Of a DNA stretch of 63,542 bases, positions 22,276 to 33,701 are shown in pieces. The first letter of the stretch is position 1; every line of letters starts with the position of its first letter. The notes beneath the pieces are model-generated. The model was not told where the DNA came from. It did not search any database and was given only the letters and a program-made list of their open reading frames with translations. Both the position numbers and the translations under genes were made by a program. This stretch comes from Scleroderma bovista (lineage: Eukaryota > Basidiomycota > Agaricomycetes > Boletales > Sclerodermataceae): assembly GCA_037178675.1 (NCBI GenBank), contig JAYMGJ010000364.1:1-63542 (forward strand). Direction: 5' to 3'.

Positions 22276-25200
22276 TGTCACGCACCAAACAGGTTTGGTA
22301 CAGTGAACATGGAAGATAATGCCTATATCAAATGATCCTTATGTGAAGGATAAGTACGATGGACCCTCATCATAGCCATCTATCGCACAAGAAGACTATC
22401 CTGATGCGAGAGATGAATGCCAATGCAGACAGTCATCTATTGCACGAGAACCGCCAAGAAGCAGAAGAAACTGAAGGAATAACATCAATTGTGGTATGAG
22501 AAAGGAATGCACATGTCTGCAGTCCAAATCCCATACCAGAATGATCAAAGAAGCTGAAGAATTGATGAAGAAACGAAGGAGAAAGAGAAGAAATGATTTT
22601 TAGTGCCCAAATGTCATTTTTAGGTGCCCAGTGCCGGCATTCCGATATTTTGAATAGCTCCATCGTTTCTGAAGCTATCAGGCAAATGACTATACCATCA
22701 GAGAGCCTAGAACGTGGTCTATCTGCCTGTCAAGTTCCGACGCAAATTTGTTTATTTCCCACGGAGATATTCCCCCTGCAATCCAGACATTTGCTTCATC
22801 GCTCACTATGGAGTCCGTATTTTCTCTGGATCATTTCTCCACTATTGCTGCAGATCTCCACTATGTCCTGCTCTTAGGACAATTTTTCCCAGAGTTCCCG
22901 TGCACTGCCTGGCACATATCTTCCCAGCCTGCTCCCTCAGTCCCTCTCATTCTCAGTCAGCGCGTTCTCCTTGTCAGTCCTGTGTCAAGGACATACTTTG
23001 GTCATCTTAGGTCTATTGTCAAGCTTGAGAAGTCTTCTCTGGTTGTCTCTGTGTCCCCTGAGCCCTCAGCCTATGGTCCCTTCCTCCCAGATACTTGCCG
23101 TGTCCATCTTCCTCTGTCGTTCGTCTCGCTTCCCTGGATGCGTCGAATTCAATACTCTATCCGCTTCCCTACTTTCAGACAACGTCCCCCAGCACCATGA
23201 CAGTAATGCCCCCACTTTATAGTGCTATTAGGAAGAAGAACCCTCTCTCGTTCTTTCCCAGAAGAGAGCTCGTCAAGGGAGCCCATGGTTGTGCTTCAGC
23301 GGTGCTAGAACACATGCACTATACCTTAGTGTATGCTGAGCCCCCAAAAGACCTCTGGACCACTGGTACCCTTCTTGTGGCTGTTTTGTCTCGGATCAAT
23401 TCCCCTGTTTATCTCAGATCTTCCCCATTGTTGTCCCATCAAATTCCTGATGGTACACAGCCCCCCATCAAACTTCTTAGGCTGTGCATCAATGACTCCT
23501 TCTGCTGTGCAGTGACTCATCCCTTGCTTACTGATGCTCTCTTGTCATCAGTATTACTCTATCCCTTTCGCATTTTTGATATATTACTCAGCTGATGACT
23601 CACTCCCTTACCAATCAATCTTGTCATGCAGCTTACTCATTCCTTTACTCAGCAGCTTATTCATGCTCCCTATGCTTACTCATTCCTGCTTATCCCTTGC
23701 TTACTGATCGCTTACAAACCCCTTACAAAGCTCTTACCAATCCCTTACCAATCCTTGACAAATTCTGCTTACTCCCTTCTCTTTTTGTACTTTAATGCTG
23801 TGCCCCCCCATGTATTTAATCCCCTAAGCTGAGCCCAGTGAAAAGAGACCCAATTGCACAAAATTATCCCTCTCTCAGACTCTCTCAGTCAGTATCCCCT
23901 CAGCTCTTTGAGTCTTGTAGGCTTCAGTGAAGGTCTAAAGACTCTGATATTCAAGTTTTATTCAATCTATTCAAGTCCAAGTATTTCTCTAGGCTCAAGC
24001 AGAGTCTAGCCTGTCTATCTTTCATATCCCATTGCTTCTGGATGTCAGGAGCCCCCTTGCCCCTTTGCTGCACCAACCTCTAGGTGTAGTATCACTACTT
24101 CAGTCTCTGTCAGCCCAATGCCCGCTTTGACACTTCCTAGGCCTTAGGAAGAGTCCAGACCCCTATCCCCTTTGTCTTCTATTACTCCTATACCCCAGGA
24201 GTATCCTGCATCACCGTCTGCATCACCCTGTTGGTGTAGATCCCCTTTCCCCCTCCTCAGCACATCCTCTCTGGACACCGCGGAGGTAAACCACCACTCG
24301 CACTTTTCGTAGTCCTTTGTTGGTGTTGTGTTTGAGGTTGGAGTATGCAGCAAAGGGGCAAGGGGGCTCCTGACATCCAGAAGCAATGGGATATGAAAGA
24401 TAGACAGGCTAGACTCTGCTTGAGCCTAGAGAAATACTTGGACTTGAATAGATTGAATAAAACTTGAATATCAGAGTCTTTAGACCTTCACTGAAGCCTA
24501 CAAGACTCAAAGAGCTGAGGGGATACTGACTGAGAGAGTCTGAGAGAGGGATAATTTTGTGCAATTGGGTCTCTTTTCACTGGGCTCAGCTTAGGGGATT
24601 AAATACATGGGGGGGCACAGCATTAAAGTACAAAAAGAGAAGGGAGTAAGCAGAATTTGTCAAGGATTGGTAAGGGATTGGTAAGAGCTTTGTAAGGGGT
24701 TTGTAAGCGATCAGTAAGCAAGGGATAAGCAGGAATGAGTAAGCATAGGGAGCATGAATAAGCTGCTGAGTAAAGGAATGAGTAAGCTGCATGACAAGAT
24801 TGATTGGTAAGGGAGTGAGTCATCAGCTGAGTAATATATCAAAAATGCGAAAGGGATAGAGTAATACTGATGACAAGAGAGCATCAGTAAGCAAGGGATG
24901 AGTCACTGCACAGCAGAAGGAGTCATTGATGCACAGCCTAAGAAGTTTGATGGGGGGCTGTGTACCATCAGGAATTTGATGGGACAACAATGGGGAAGAT
25001 CTGAGATAAACAGGGGAATTGATCCGAGACAAAACAGCCACAAGAAGGGTACCAGTGGTCCAGAGGTCTTTTGGGGGCTCAGCATACACTAAGGTATAGT
25101 GCATGTGTTCTAGCACCGCTGACGCACAACCATGGGCTCCCTTGACGAGCTCTCTTCTGGGAAAGAACGAGAGAGGGTTCTTCTTCCTAATAGCACTATA

Positions 25201-26142
25201 AAGTGGGGGCATTACTGTCATGGTGCTGGGGGACGTTGTCTGAAAGTAGGGAAGCGGATAGAGTATTGAATTCGACGCATCCAGGGAAGCGAGACGAACG
25301 ACAGAGGAAGATGGACACGGCAAGTATCTGGGAGGAAGGGACCATAGGCTGAGGGCTCAGGGGACACAGAGACAACCAGAGAAGACTTCTCAAGCTTGAC
25401 AATAGACCTAAGATGACCAAAGTATGTCCTTGACACAGGACTGACAAGGAGAACGCGCTGACTGAGAATGAGAGGGACTGAGGGAGCAGGCTGGGAAGAT
25501 ATGTGCCAGGCAGTGCACGGGAACTCTGGGAAAAATTGTCCTAAGAGCAGGACATAGTGGAGATCTGCAGCAATAGTGGAGAAATGATCCAGAGAAAATA
25601 CGGACTCCATAGTGAGCGATGAAGCAAATGTCTGGATTGCAGGGGGAATATCTCCGTGGGAAATAAACAAATTTGCGTCGGAACTTGACAGGCAGATAGA
25701 CCACGTTCTAGGCTCTCTGATGGTATAGTCATTTGCCTGATAGCTTCAGAAACGATGGAGCTATTCAAAATATCGGAATGCCGGCACTGGGCACCTAAAA
25801 ATGACATTTGGGCACTAAAAATCATTTCTTCTCTTTCTCCTTCGTTTCTTCATCAATTCTTCAGCTTCTTTGATCATTCTGGTATGGGAGTTGGACTGCA
25901 GACATGTGCATTCCTTTCTCATACCACAATTGATGTTATTCCTTCAGTTTCTTCTGCTTCTTGGCGGTTCTCTTGCAATAGATGACTGTCTGCATTGGCA
26001 TTCATCTCTCGCATCAGGATAGTCTTCTTGTGTGATAGATGGCTATGATGAGGGTCCATCGTACTTATCCTTCACATAAGGATCATTTGATATAGGCATT
26101 ATCTTCCATGTTCACTGTACCAAACCTGTTTGGTGCGTGACA
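22276..26142. mobile_element. Foldback element with about 1.8-kb inverted arms
   Basis: The arms are 22276-24072 and 24347-26142, with a 274-bp loop. The ends are TGTCACGCACCAAAC... and ...GTTTGGTGCGTGACA. Arm identity is very high but not perfect; for example, one residue differs (F versus V) in the frames at 22433-22663 and 25755-25985. Each arm carries the same set of short frames, including a 166-codon one (23095-23595 and 24823-25323). None shows a domain I know. A diverged partial copy of one arm lies at 28025-29463. No clear target duplication was seen. The superfamily is unresolved. Confidence 0.85.
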
Positions 26143-26159
26143 GTGGGCAGCTAAGCGCT

Positions 26160-27130
26160 GTCAAATGCTGTCAGCTCGGCTAATCAGAAGGGTTGGTTTG
26201 CTGATGTATCGCTTGTGCAGAAAATTTCAGAAAACCAGGCAGATGCTCAAGCGGAGCTAGAAGTGACTGATGTCAACAATCCACAACCAGAAGGACTCGG
26301 AGAGGAAGAACATATTTCTGGTGACAACAACATTGGGGAGGACAACATTGGTGGGTTCAACGAGGAGACTTTCCAGGAGGACTTCAATATGCCTGTAGAT
26401 GGAGGTGACGAAGATCCTGATGAGGATATACAGATGGTTTCCCTGCCATTCTCAACGATGACTCTCCAGCCCAACAAAGTAAGTCAAATCTATGGGATAA
26501 CACTGCAGTACTGATCAAGTTTAACAAATGCAGGCAAGTGCTACATCGCCTTGTGCTAGCACCATCACTCCCCACACTGGTCCAGTCGCTGCACCCTCAA
26601 AGGGTTCATCCAAAGCCACAGGCAAGGCAAAAGCATCCTCTTTGGACAGTCACTCTGCTTTTTGTCAGCAGACACCATATGTATGCCCCCCACCCTCCTC
26701 CCAATCATCTAAAATCTCCCCTTGACCTCCTCTCTTGTGCCAAGTGCATCTGGTACAAAAAAGGGAAGCTCTACTTCAGCGCACATCAAAAATGAATTGT
26801 TTGACAAGCTCAGCAACTTCACAAAGGAGACCGAGAGTCACATGGAGGAGGTGGACAACCACCGCACTCGCCACTATGTTACACGATTGAATTAGTATGC
26901 TGTTAGGGACAAGGAACTTGAGATGCAACGCAAACAAATGCTGTCTGAGCGTGCAAATGCTGACCTCAGCTTCAGGCATGATGTTGATCGGATGCAGCTG
27001 GACATCGAGTTGAAGCAGGCCAAAGAAAATTTGATCACTCGACAGGTGCAGCTGTTGCAGTTGGAGATTCAACTGGAGGAAATGCAATGAAGAAGGAAGC
27101 TGGGGGAGCTTGATGTGCTGTGTGTCTAAT
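26160..27130 (+). pseudogene. Likely C-terminal half of the Myb/SANT-like protein
   Basis: An acidic exon (ENQADAQAELEVTD..., DEDPDEDIQM, about 26215-26480) is followed by a Ser/Thr/Pro/Lys-rich part. A coiled-coil part (NELFDKLSNFTKETESHMEE, then KQAKENLITRQVQLLQLEI, about 26790-27090) follows, with two in-frame stops. This order is what I would expect after the N-terminal half at 20318-21330. The link is inferred from order and strand and is not proven by a continuous frame. Confidence 0.4.
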
Positions 27131-27516
27131 TGTTTCCCTACTTTCCATATTGTTGATCTGTTCCTTTCAGTCACCTCCCCTTGTCATGTCTGTGCCCAAA
27201 TTGTGTCATCCACATTGTGTTCATGTCTTTGTGTGCAACCAACTTTGTTGTACTTGTATTTTTACAATGAACTTTCTACTACTAGCACTACTGATCAATG
27301 TCATGCAAGTATTCTGAGATGTGTAAACAGGCATGTCATCAAATCTGCACGAAATGCCTGGTGTTCCTTCTGGAACATTCAACGCAATGGGATCAGCCTT
27401 GTGTCCTTGTTCAGCTCCCTCTTCCCTGGCCCAGTTGGTCAACACCTAGCTCCTCCTCAAATTGAATAATCATATTGTGGAGTATGATGCAGCACTGAAT
27501 CCAGTGCAGGGCAATT

Positions 27517-28037
27517 TTAAGTGTTCTTCCCCCTCGATAGCCCAACATTCCTCATTGCCTTAAATGGGATGGCACACCATGTCTGGGTCATATAAGCACT
27601 GTCAGCCCAGATCCAGTGGTGGGGGGGGATCAATCCCTCTGGATCATTTGCGATGCACATCCCCAGGAAAGCATGTGCATTGTGCATGCTCCCAGGGTGA
27701 CCAAGACTGTAGTCAACTATCAGCAAGTTGTGGAGCATCACGACAAGCTGTTGATGTGTGTTCTCAGTGGCAGCAGAGATAATGGATCAGTAGTAAGTGA
27801 TCCAACCTGACAATTCAATGAATATCTTGACTTCCAATTGTAAAATGTCTCTCCATAAAATCCAGGCTTCTCAAAAAGTGGGATTGTTGAGCCATCGGCA
27901 GTGAAGATGCCATTTTTCCAGCCTGGACAGGTTTTCTCCTCCACAAATGCATGTGCATGTTCAACATTGTCTGATCCAACAGGAGGTACCCCAATGTAGG
28001 TATCATGTTGGTCAAGGAGTGCAATGTCACGCACCAA
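27517..28037 (-). pseudogene. PIF/Harbinger DDE transposase, truncated at its 5' side
   Basis: The minus strand encodes NGIFTADGSTIPLFEKPGF, YGETFYNWKSRYSLNCQ, then after a 59-bp intron (27748-27806) LVVMLHNLLIVDYSLGHPGS and PPHHWIWADSAYMTQTWCA. These are the DDE_Tnp_4-type catalytic blocks of Agaricomycete Harbinger transposases, with catalytic-type Asp in ADGS, VDYS and ADSAY. The coding sequence meets the TGTCACG end of a foldback copy at 28025, where its N-terminal part is lost. Downstream of 27517 (27480-27200) only weak remnants are visible. It is convergent with the Myb/SANT-like gene, as expected for a two-gene Harbinger element. Confidence 0.75.
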
Positions 28038-29463
28038 ACGTGTTTGGTACTGTGGACATGGAGAAAGTTAGCCGATGAAATTAATGTGAAGAACACACCC
28101 AAGATCTGTTGAAAGATTGTCCTGACTTGAGGGATACAGACAGCCCTCGCTATCCATATCACGCAAAGTCAAGACTATCCTTATGCAAAGAATGAATACA
28201 AGCTCGTTGTAGCCATCTATCACACGAGAATGACTATCCTGATGCAAGAGATGAATGCCAACGCTGACAGTCATCTATCGCACAAGAACTGCCAAGAAGC
28301 AGAAGAATCCAAGGAATGATGATCATTTTGGTATGAGAGAGGAATGCAACCTACTGCAGTCCAGCTCCCATACCAGAACAACCAAAGAAGCAGAAGAAAC
28401 AATAGAGAAACGAAGGAGAAAAAGAAGAATCATTTGTAGCACCTAAATGTCAAATTTAGGCGCCCAGTGCCGGCATTCCGATATTTAATAGCTCCGCCAT
28501 TTTTGAAGCTATCAATCATGTGACTATACCATCATGGAGCCTAGACCGTGGTCTATCTGCCTGTCAAGTTCCGACGTAAATCTGTTTATTTCCCACAGAG
28601 ATATTCCACCCGCAATCCAGACACCCACTTCATCTGTCAAGTCCGGGTCTACTCTGGTAGGAGGTCCGGTCAAGTCCGGACGAGCGCGGACGAAGGGAGA
28701 GGGCAGAGGGCTGGACGAGGGATTAGTCCGGCCGGAGTTGGTGACCGCTTGGATTCAACGACAAGGACGACATGCGTTGATCCCTTGCGTAGGTTCCGGT
28801 CAAGGTGATAGGGACGGAGACAGAGACAGAGACAGACAGAGACTGGAGTAGTGACTAAGTTGATTTCAGACTGAGGTGTACAAGGTAAACTAGAGGGTAC
28901 TTATACTAAGTAGAACTAGGGTCGAGTACATACGGTGACAAGTAAACAACCTAATAGCGGACAAGGGATGACCGGAGTTAGGACTAGGTCAGGTCCGGTG
29001 AAAATAAAGTCAGGTCCGTGTAAAATAAATCAGGTCCGGTGAAAATGCTACAAGGTATAGGATATATCGAGTTCACGGAGAACTCACGTCAAGGCAGGGT
29101 AGACGGTGAGGTGTAGTAAGAGCGAATGGAGTATAGACCAAGGGTCGTAGTTAGTGGAAGGTTATCTGCGCGACCGTTGACCGGAGTAACTGAGAACGAC
29201 CGGAGTTGAGCTGTAGGCCTGCGATGTGACCGGAGTAACCGGATATGGTCCGGAGTTCATGGTCGTAACATCATCACTCACTATGGAGTCCACATTTTCT
29301 CTGGAACGTTTCTCCGCTATTGCAGCAGACCTCAATTATGTCCTGCTCTTGGGACAGCCTCTCCCTGAGCTCCTGTGTACTGTCTGGTACATATCTTCCC
29401 AGCCTGCTCCCTCAGTCCCTCTCGTTCTCGGTCAGCGTGTTCTCCTTGTCAGTCCTGTGTCAC
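28025..29463 (+). mobile_element. Diverged partial copy of the 22276-26142 foldback arm
   Basis: It starts TGTCACGCACCAAAC like the foldback element. It follows the left arm through GCGCCCAGTGCCGGCATTCCG (split by small differences) and CTGTCAAGTTCCGACG to about CAGTCCTGTGTCA. A solo LTR (28635-29270) splits it, and an LTR starting at 29464 cuts it off, so only the first roughly 0.8 kb of arm sequence remains. Confidence 0.8.
28635..29270 (-). mobile_element. Solo LTR of the plus-strand Gypsy family, target duplication TCATC
   Basis: The 636-bp segment begins TGTCAAGTCCGGG and ends GGTCGTAACA, the exact reverse orientation of the LTRs at 32997-33632 and 40271-40903. TCATC flanks it on both sides (28630-28634 and 29271-29275). 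The intact arm sequence TTCATCGCTCAC at 22795-22806 shows the pre-insertion site. Confidence 0.95.
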
Positions 29464-30588
29464 TGTCAAGACCAGTTCTCCTCAACAATCTTACTAGGAG
29501 GTCCAGGGGTGCAGGGAACTAATGAGGAGGTAAGTCCAGACACTAGTAGGTGCTAGTTAGTGCAGAGAGTCAAGTTCAGGTCAAACGAATGAAGTCTGGG
29601 CACTAGAGAAGCACAGGGAGTAAGTCTGGGTTTTTGTGCAGTAAGTCTGGACTGCGGGAAAGTGGTCCAGAGTTGAGCACAGCTTGTCCAGAGCGAAGGA
29701 CATCCCAGAGGTGGGATAAGTCCTGAGAGGTCTAGCGTTGAGTCTGGGACAGAGGTGGCTTTTGCCCTCGTGCAAGTAGGAGACTTGCTAGGATCAGACA
29801 TAGGACCAAGGGGACGAGATAGGACGGAGGCCAGAGTTGGCCGGAGTTCAGGAGTTCAGATGAACAGATGGATTAGGAGAGCATAGTGGGTAGTACAGAG
29901 TGGGGAGTATCTTAGTCGAGATTTGATCTAAGGAAACTACTAGGCCGGAGTATAGTAGTTTATATAGTAAATGAGAACTAGGGTGAGTATATATGGTGAC
30001 AAGTAAACACCTTAGTCAGGACAAGGGATGGAGCAGAAATGGACAGGAAAATAAAGCAGGTACAGGAAAATAAACCGGAGCGGGAGCAGACACAGGGAAC
30101 TAGAAATACAGGGACGACAGAGGAAAAGCAGGGACAGTGAAGTAAAGGGAACTAGGTCGGAAGAGGACAGGTAAGGGTTGGAGGTGGACTTAACTAATGT
30201 TAAGTCCGGAGCAATGTCCAGGACCGGAGGAAGTGGAACTGGAGGAAGTGGAACCGGAGGAAGTAGGAACCAAGCGTCTTAGAGCGAAAACCCAAAGAGA
30301 GCTCGAATGGAGAGCCTCTGGGTGCTGGATTGCAGCAGTATATATACTACACTACACGTGTCCTGTGCGAGGCTATCCATGAGGCTGTATGCTGTATGAG
30401 GCAGTGAGCACAGCTGCCATCCTGTGGTAAGGCTATACTAACGACATCAAGAGATACAGCATGTACAGCATGAGGCTGTAGTCTAGACAGACCTATAGAT
30501 AAGATGCACTAGATAAGATACTATGCTACGATAAGATAAGATGTCATCTAATTGCAGATTAGATAAGATAAAAAGTTAGACTGTTACA
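29464..30588 (-). mobile_element. Probable 3' LTR of the truncated minus-strand Gypsy element
   Basis: It begins TGTCAAGACC and ends CTGTTACA on the plus strand, so the minus strand reads TGTAACAG...TTGACA. The purine-rich tract GGGAGGAGTAG (reverse complement of 30589-30599) directly precedes it on the minus strand. The inner part is similar to the 636-bp LTR family (AGAACTAGGGT..., GGTGACAAGTAAACA). A shorter LTR starting between 30190 and 30240 cannot be excluded, because only that part is shared with the fragment at 11225-11549. Confidence 0.65.
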
Positions 30589-30599
30589 CTACTCCTCCC

Positions 30600-32996
30600 T
30601 TACGTGCAGGATTCCAGACTGCAAAAGGTGGGTTCGCAAACGGTAAGATTCTCAGGAATCCGAGTAAATAACGAGTCAAAGTCCGACTGCACCATGCAAA
30701 GCTTTCGAGGGGCAGAAGGATTTTCCCTATAAAAACGCTCGACTACCAGAGGAGAATTCTTTAAATTTGATGAGGGTTCCCATGTTCTTTCGTGTTCCTC
30801 GTACCCTTTCCAATGTACCAAGTACTGGAGCTGGCATCTATAAATACGGGACGCTACGATATAGTCCACTTCGTACTCTTCATCGCGTTCTTCAGAAACA
30901 AGCACCAGGCCAGGCCAGGAAACGGGTTGTCCAGGGAGTGGGCCTAAATAAGGTTTAACTCGAGAGACATTCACTACCGGATGAATCCGAAGAGTTTTCG
31001 GGAGCTTAAGCTCAACCGCATTTGGGGTTACTCGAGTGACCTCATAGGGGCCGATCCACTTTTCTGTAAGCTTCTTAGAAGCGCGATTTAACATATGAAG
31101 GTTGTCCATTGAAAGCCAGACTTGCTGACCAACAGTATAGTCCGGGGCGGGATTTCTATGCTTATCCACCTGAAGCTTCATGTTGCGTTTAGCCTTGTCA
31201 GAAGATTCAACGACTTTGTTAAATATGGAAGCGAAATCTTTAGCCGCTGGGGCTATCGTCTGCACCGGTTCTACACCCATGCGCAGGGAATAACTCCGGG
31301 TAATTCCAAACGGAGAATCGGTAGTAACCTCCGAGACCGTGTTGTTCCAGACAAATTGGGCAACCTTGATCCACTTAGCCCAATCGTTTTGACGATCGCT
31401 AACGTAGGTTCGAAGGTACTGATTGATTTTGCAGTTCAACCGCTCCGTTTGTCCGTCAGTTTGCGGGTGAAAGGCAGTAGACATCTTGCGCTTTATGCCT
31501 AAAAGTCTGTACAACTCCCCCAGGAAGTTACTTGCAAAAACCAATCCACGGTCAGATATCATGGTGCTAGGAAGTCCATGCTGGCACCAAACATGATCTC
31601 TAAACAACTCAGCAGTCGAGAGAGCGGTTTCTTCCTTAGTGCATGGCACAAAGACCACCTCTTTGGAGAATAGATCAACGACCACTAATATATAGTTATA
31701 ACCGAGGGATTCTGGCATCTCGGTAAAGTCCATTGTGACGTCAAGCCATGGTCCTTCTGGGACAGGGAGAGGAAGGAGACTTCCAGAAGTCTTTTGATTT
31801 GAAACCTTTGACTGCTGACATTTTTGACAGTGTTTTACGTAGGTTTGGATCTGCTCCTTCATCCCTTTCCAGGAATAGTGCTTCCTGAGCGCATTAAACG
31901 TAGCCTTGACACCCTTATGTCCTGCGGCAGGTGTGTCATGAAAGTCCGTGATTAACGACTGGCGTTCTTCGTAAGTCTGATCGGTAACATCGATCGACTT
32001 AATAGATACGGGGTTTAACAAGGTTTGATCCTTGATGTCTTCGGAACTAGACACGTAATAGTCTGATCGCCTACTAAGCGGATCTGCAACGTGCATCTGG
32101 GTTCCTTTCTTATAAATTAACGAGTAATTGAAGCACGTCATCCACATCTGCCAGCGCGCTTGGCACTTGAAGAGATTCTGCGACTTTGTGAAGTATGTTA
32201 AATTATGATGGTCCGTGTAGATCTCAAAGGCATAAGGAGTGGCCTCGAGATAATGGCACCAGGCCTCTGTTGCCTTTATAATGGCCAGCATTTCTTTATC
32301 GTGAATAGGATAGTTGCGTTCCAGTGGCATCATAGAGTGCGACATGTACGCTACTGGTCTGAATTTGCTGTCCTCGCATTTAACGGATATCACTCCCCCG
32401 ACAGCGAACTCAGATGCATCAGTTTCAAGGCGGAATTTGCGGTCCTGGTCGGGGTACTGAAGTACCGGTGCATGAGTAAATGCAGCCTTTAAGGCTTCAA
32501 ACGCAGCGTGTTCCTTATCACCGAAGTGGAAGGCAACATCCTTACACATTAAGTCCGTTAATGGCCTAGCCATGATCGCATAGTCCTTAATAAAGCATCT
32601 ATAGAAGTTGCCAAGGCCTAAGAATGCTCGAACCTGTTTGACATTCGTTGGCTCAGGCCACTTCAAAATAGCATTAACCTTTTCAGGGTCCATCTTTATC
32701 CCGTCACGTGAGACTATCATTCCAAGGAAGTCGACTTCGGTAACGCGGAAGCGACACTTCTCGGGTTTGACAAACAAGTCATTATCACGTAAATGTTTTA
32801 AGACTTCAAGCACGATCCTGTCATGCTTATCCTGATCATCCGTATTTGTAAATATCATTAGGTCGCCAATATACACCACGCAGAAATCTGACATATCGTG
32901 GAAGATCTCGTTCATCATCTTCTGGAATGTCGCGGGTGAATTACATAGACCGAAATACATAACAACTGGCTCGAAAGCCCCTTTGTGCATTACAAA
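30600..32996 (-). pseudogene. Ty3/Gypsy chromovirus pol, 5'-truncated, RT active-site lesion
   Basis: About 800 codons read without a stop on the minus strand. They give the second half of the reverse transcriptase, RNase H (LETDASEFAVGG), the integrase zinc region (HxxxxAGHKG..., CQKCQQSK), the integrase core with its three acidic residues (MDFTEMP, ISDRGLVF, TDGQTERLN), and a C-terminal chromodomain (YLVHWKGYEEHERTWEP). The expected YxDD box reads YIGD: the first Asp is Gly. Gag, protease and the front of RT are missing because the plus-strand Gypsy LTR starts at 32997. The protein ends 12 bp before the LTR. The long open frame suggests recent activity of the family. Confidence 0.9.
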
Positions 32997-33632
32997 TGTT
33001 ACGACCATGTCCAACTCCGGGTCTCTATCCGGTCACTCCGGTCGCGTCGCAGCTCCTCTAGCTCAACTCCGGTCGCTCGTCACTTACTCCGGTCACGCGG
33101 TCGCGCAGATAACCTTCCGTTAAGTACGACCCTTGGTCTATGCTCTATTCGTTCGTTACCACACCTCGCCGTTTACCCTGCCTTGACGTGAGTTCTCCGT
33201 GAACTCGATATATCCTATACCTTGTAGCATTTTCACCGGACCTGATTTATTTTACCCGGACCTGACTTTATTTTCATCGGACCTGACCTAGTACTTTCTC
33301 CGGTTATCCCTTGTCCGCCCTTTAGGCTGTTTACTTGTCACCGTAAATACTCGACCCTAGTTCTACTTAGTATAAGTACCCTGTTTACCGTCCTGTATAC
33401 CTCAGTCTGAAATCATCTAAGTCACTACTCCTGATCCTCTGTCCGTCTCCGTCTCTATCTCCGTCTGACCGGAACCTACGCAAGGGATCAACGCTCGCCG
33501 TCCTTGTCGTTGAATCCAAACGGTCGCAACTCCGGCCCGGGCTAACCTCTGCCCAAACCTCTGACCTCCCCTCTCGTCCGCTTTCGTCCGGACTTGACCG
33601 GACCCCCTACCGGAGTAGACCCGGACTTGACA
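32997..33632 (+). mobile_element. 5' LTR of plus-strand Ty3/Gypsy chromovirus
   Basis: The 636-bp repeat starts TGTTACGACC and ends CCCGGACTTGACA. It matches the 3' LTR at 40271-40903, with changes concentrated in the first 100 bp and near the TATA region. The 5 bp before it are ACAAA. Confidence 0.95.
33371..33413 (+). promoter_or_regulatory. LTR promoter: TATA box and inferred transcription start
   Basis: TATAAG starts at 33371. The sequence AGTCTGAAAT (33404-33413) begins 33 nt later, where a start site would be expected. The same ten bases are complementary to the primer-binding site after the LTR. They are conserved in the 3' LTR and in the solo LTRs at 28635 and 41481. Confidence 0.65.
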
Positions 33633-33634
33633 GT

Positions 33635-33644
33635 ATTTCAGACT
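33635..33644 (+). promoter_or_regulatory. Self-priming type primer-binding site
   Basis: ATTTCAGACT lies 2 nt after the LTR end. It is the perfect reverse complement of AGTCTGAAAT in the LTR R region (33404-33413). No tRNA-like TGG start is present. This matches the Tf1 arrangement, in which the mRNA 5' end folds back to prime reverse transcription. Confidence 0.7.
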
Positions 33645-33701
33645 CACACTTGTGTGGGTTCACTATACAAACCTCGTACGCAAACTAGTTTCCATTTCCT
33701 C

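Noticed and set aside
23095..25323. 166-codon frame in both foldback arms as a transposase
   Set aside because: No DDE or other catalytic motif is visible; left as unknown.
22276..26142. Inverted pair of LTRs
   Set aside because: Arms start TG and could end CA, but they are inverted, lack a PBS or polypurine tract, and have no target duplication, so an LTR reading is not supported.
33594..33701. Earlier in-frame start for Gag inside the 5' LTR
   Set aside because: It would place the start codon before the PBS within the LTR end; the ATG at 33702 has a normal leader.
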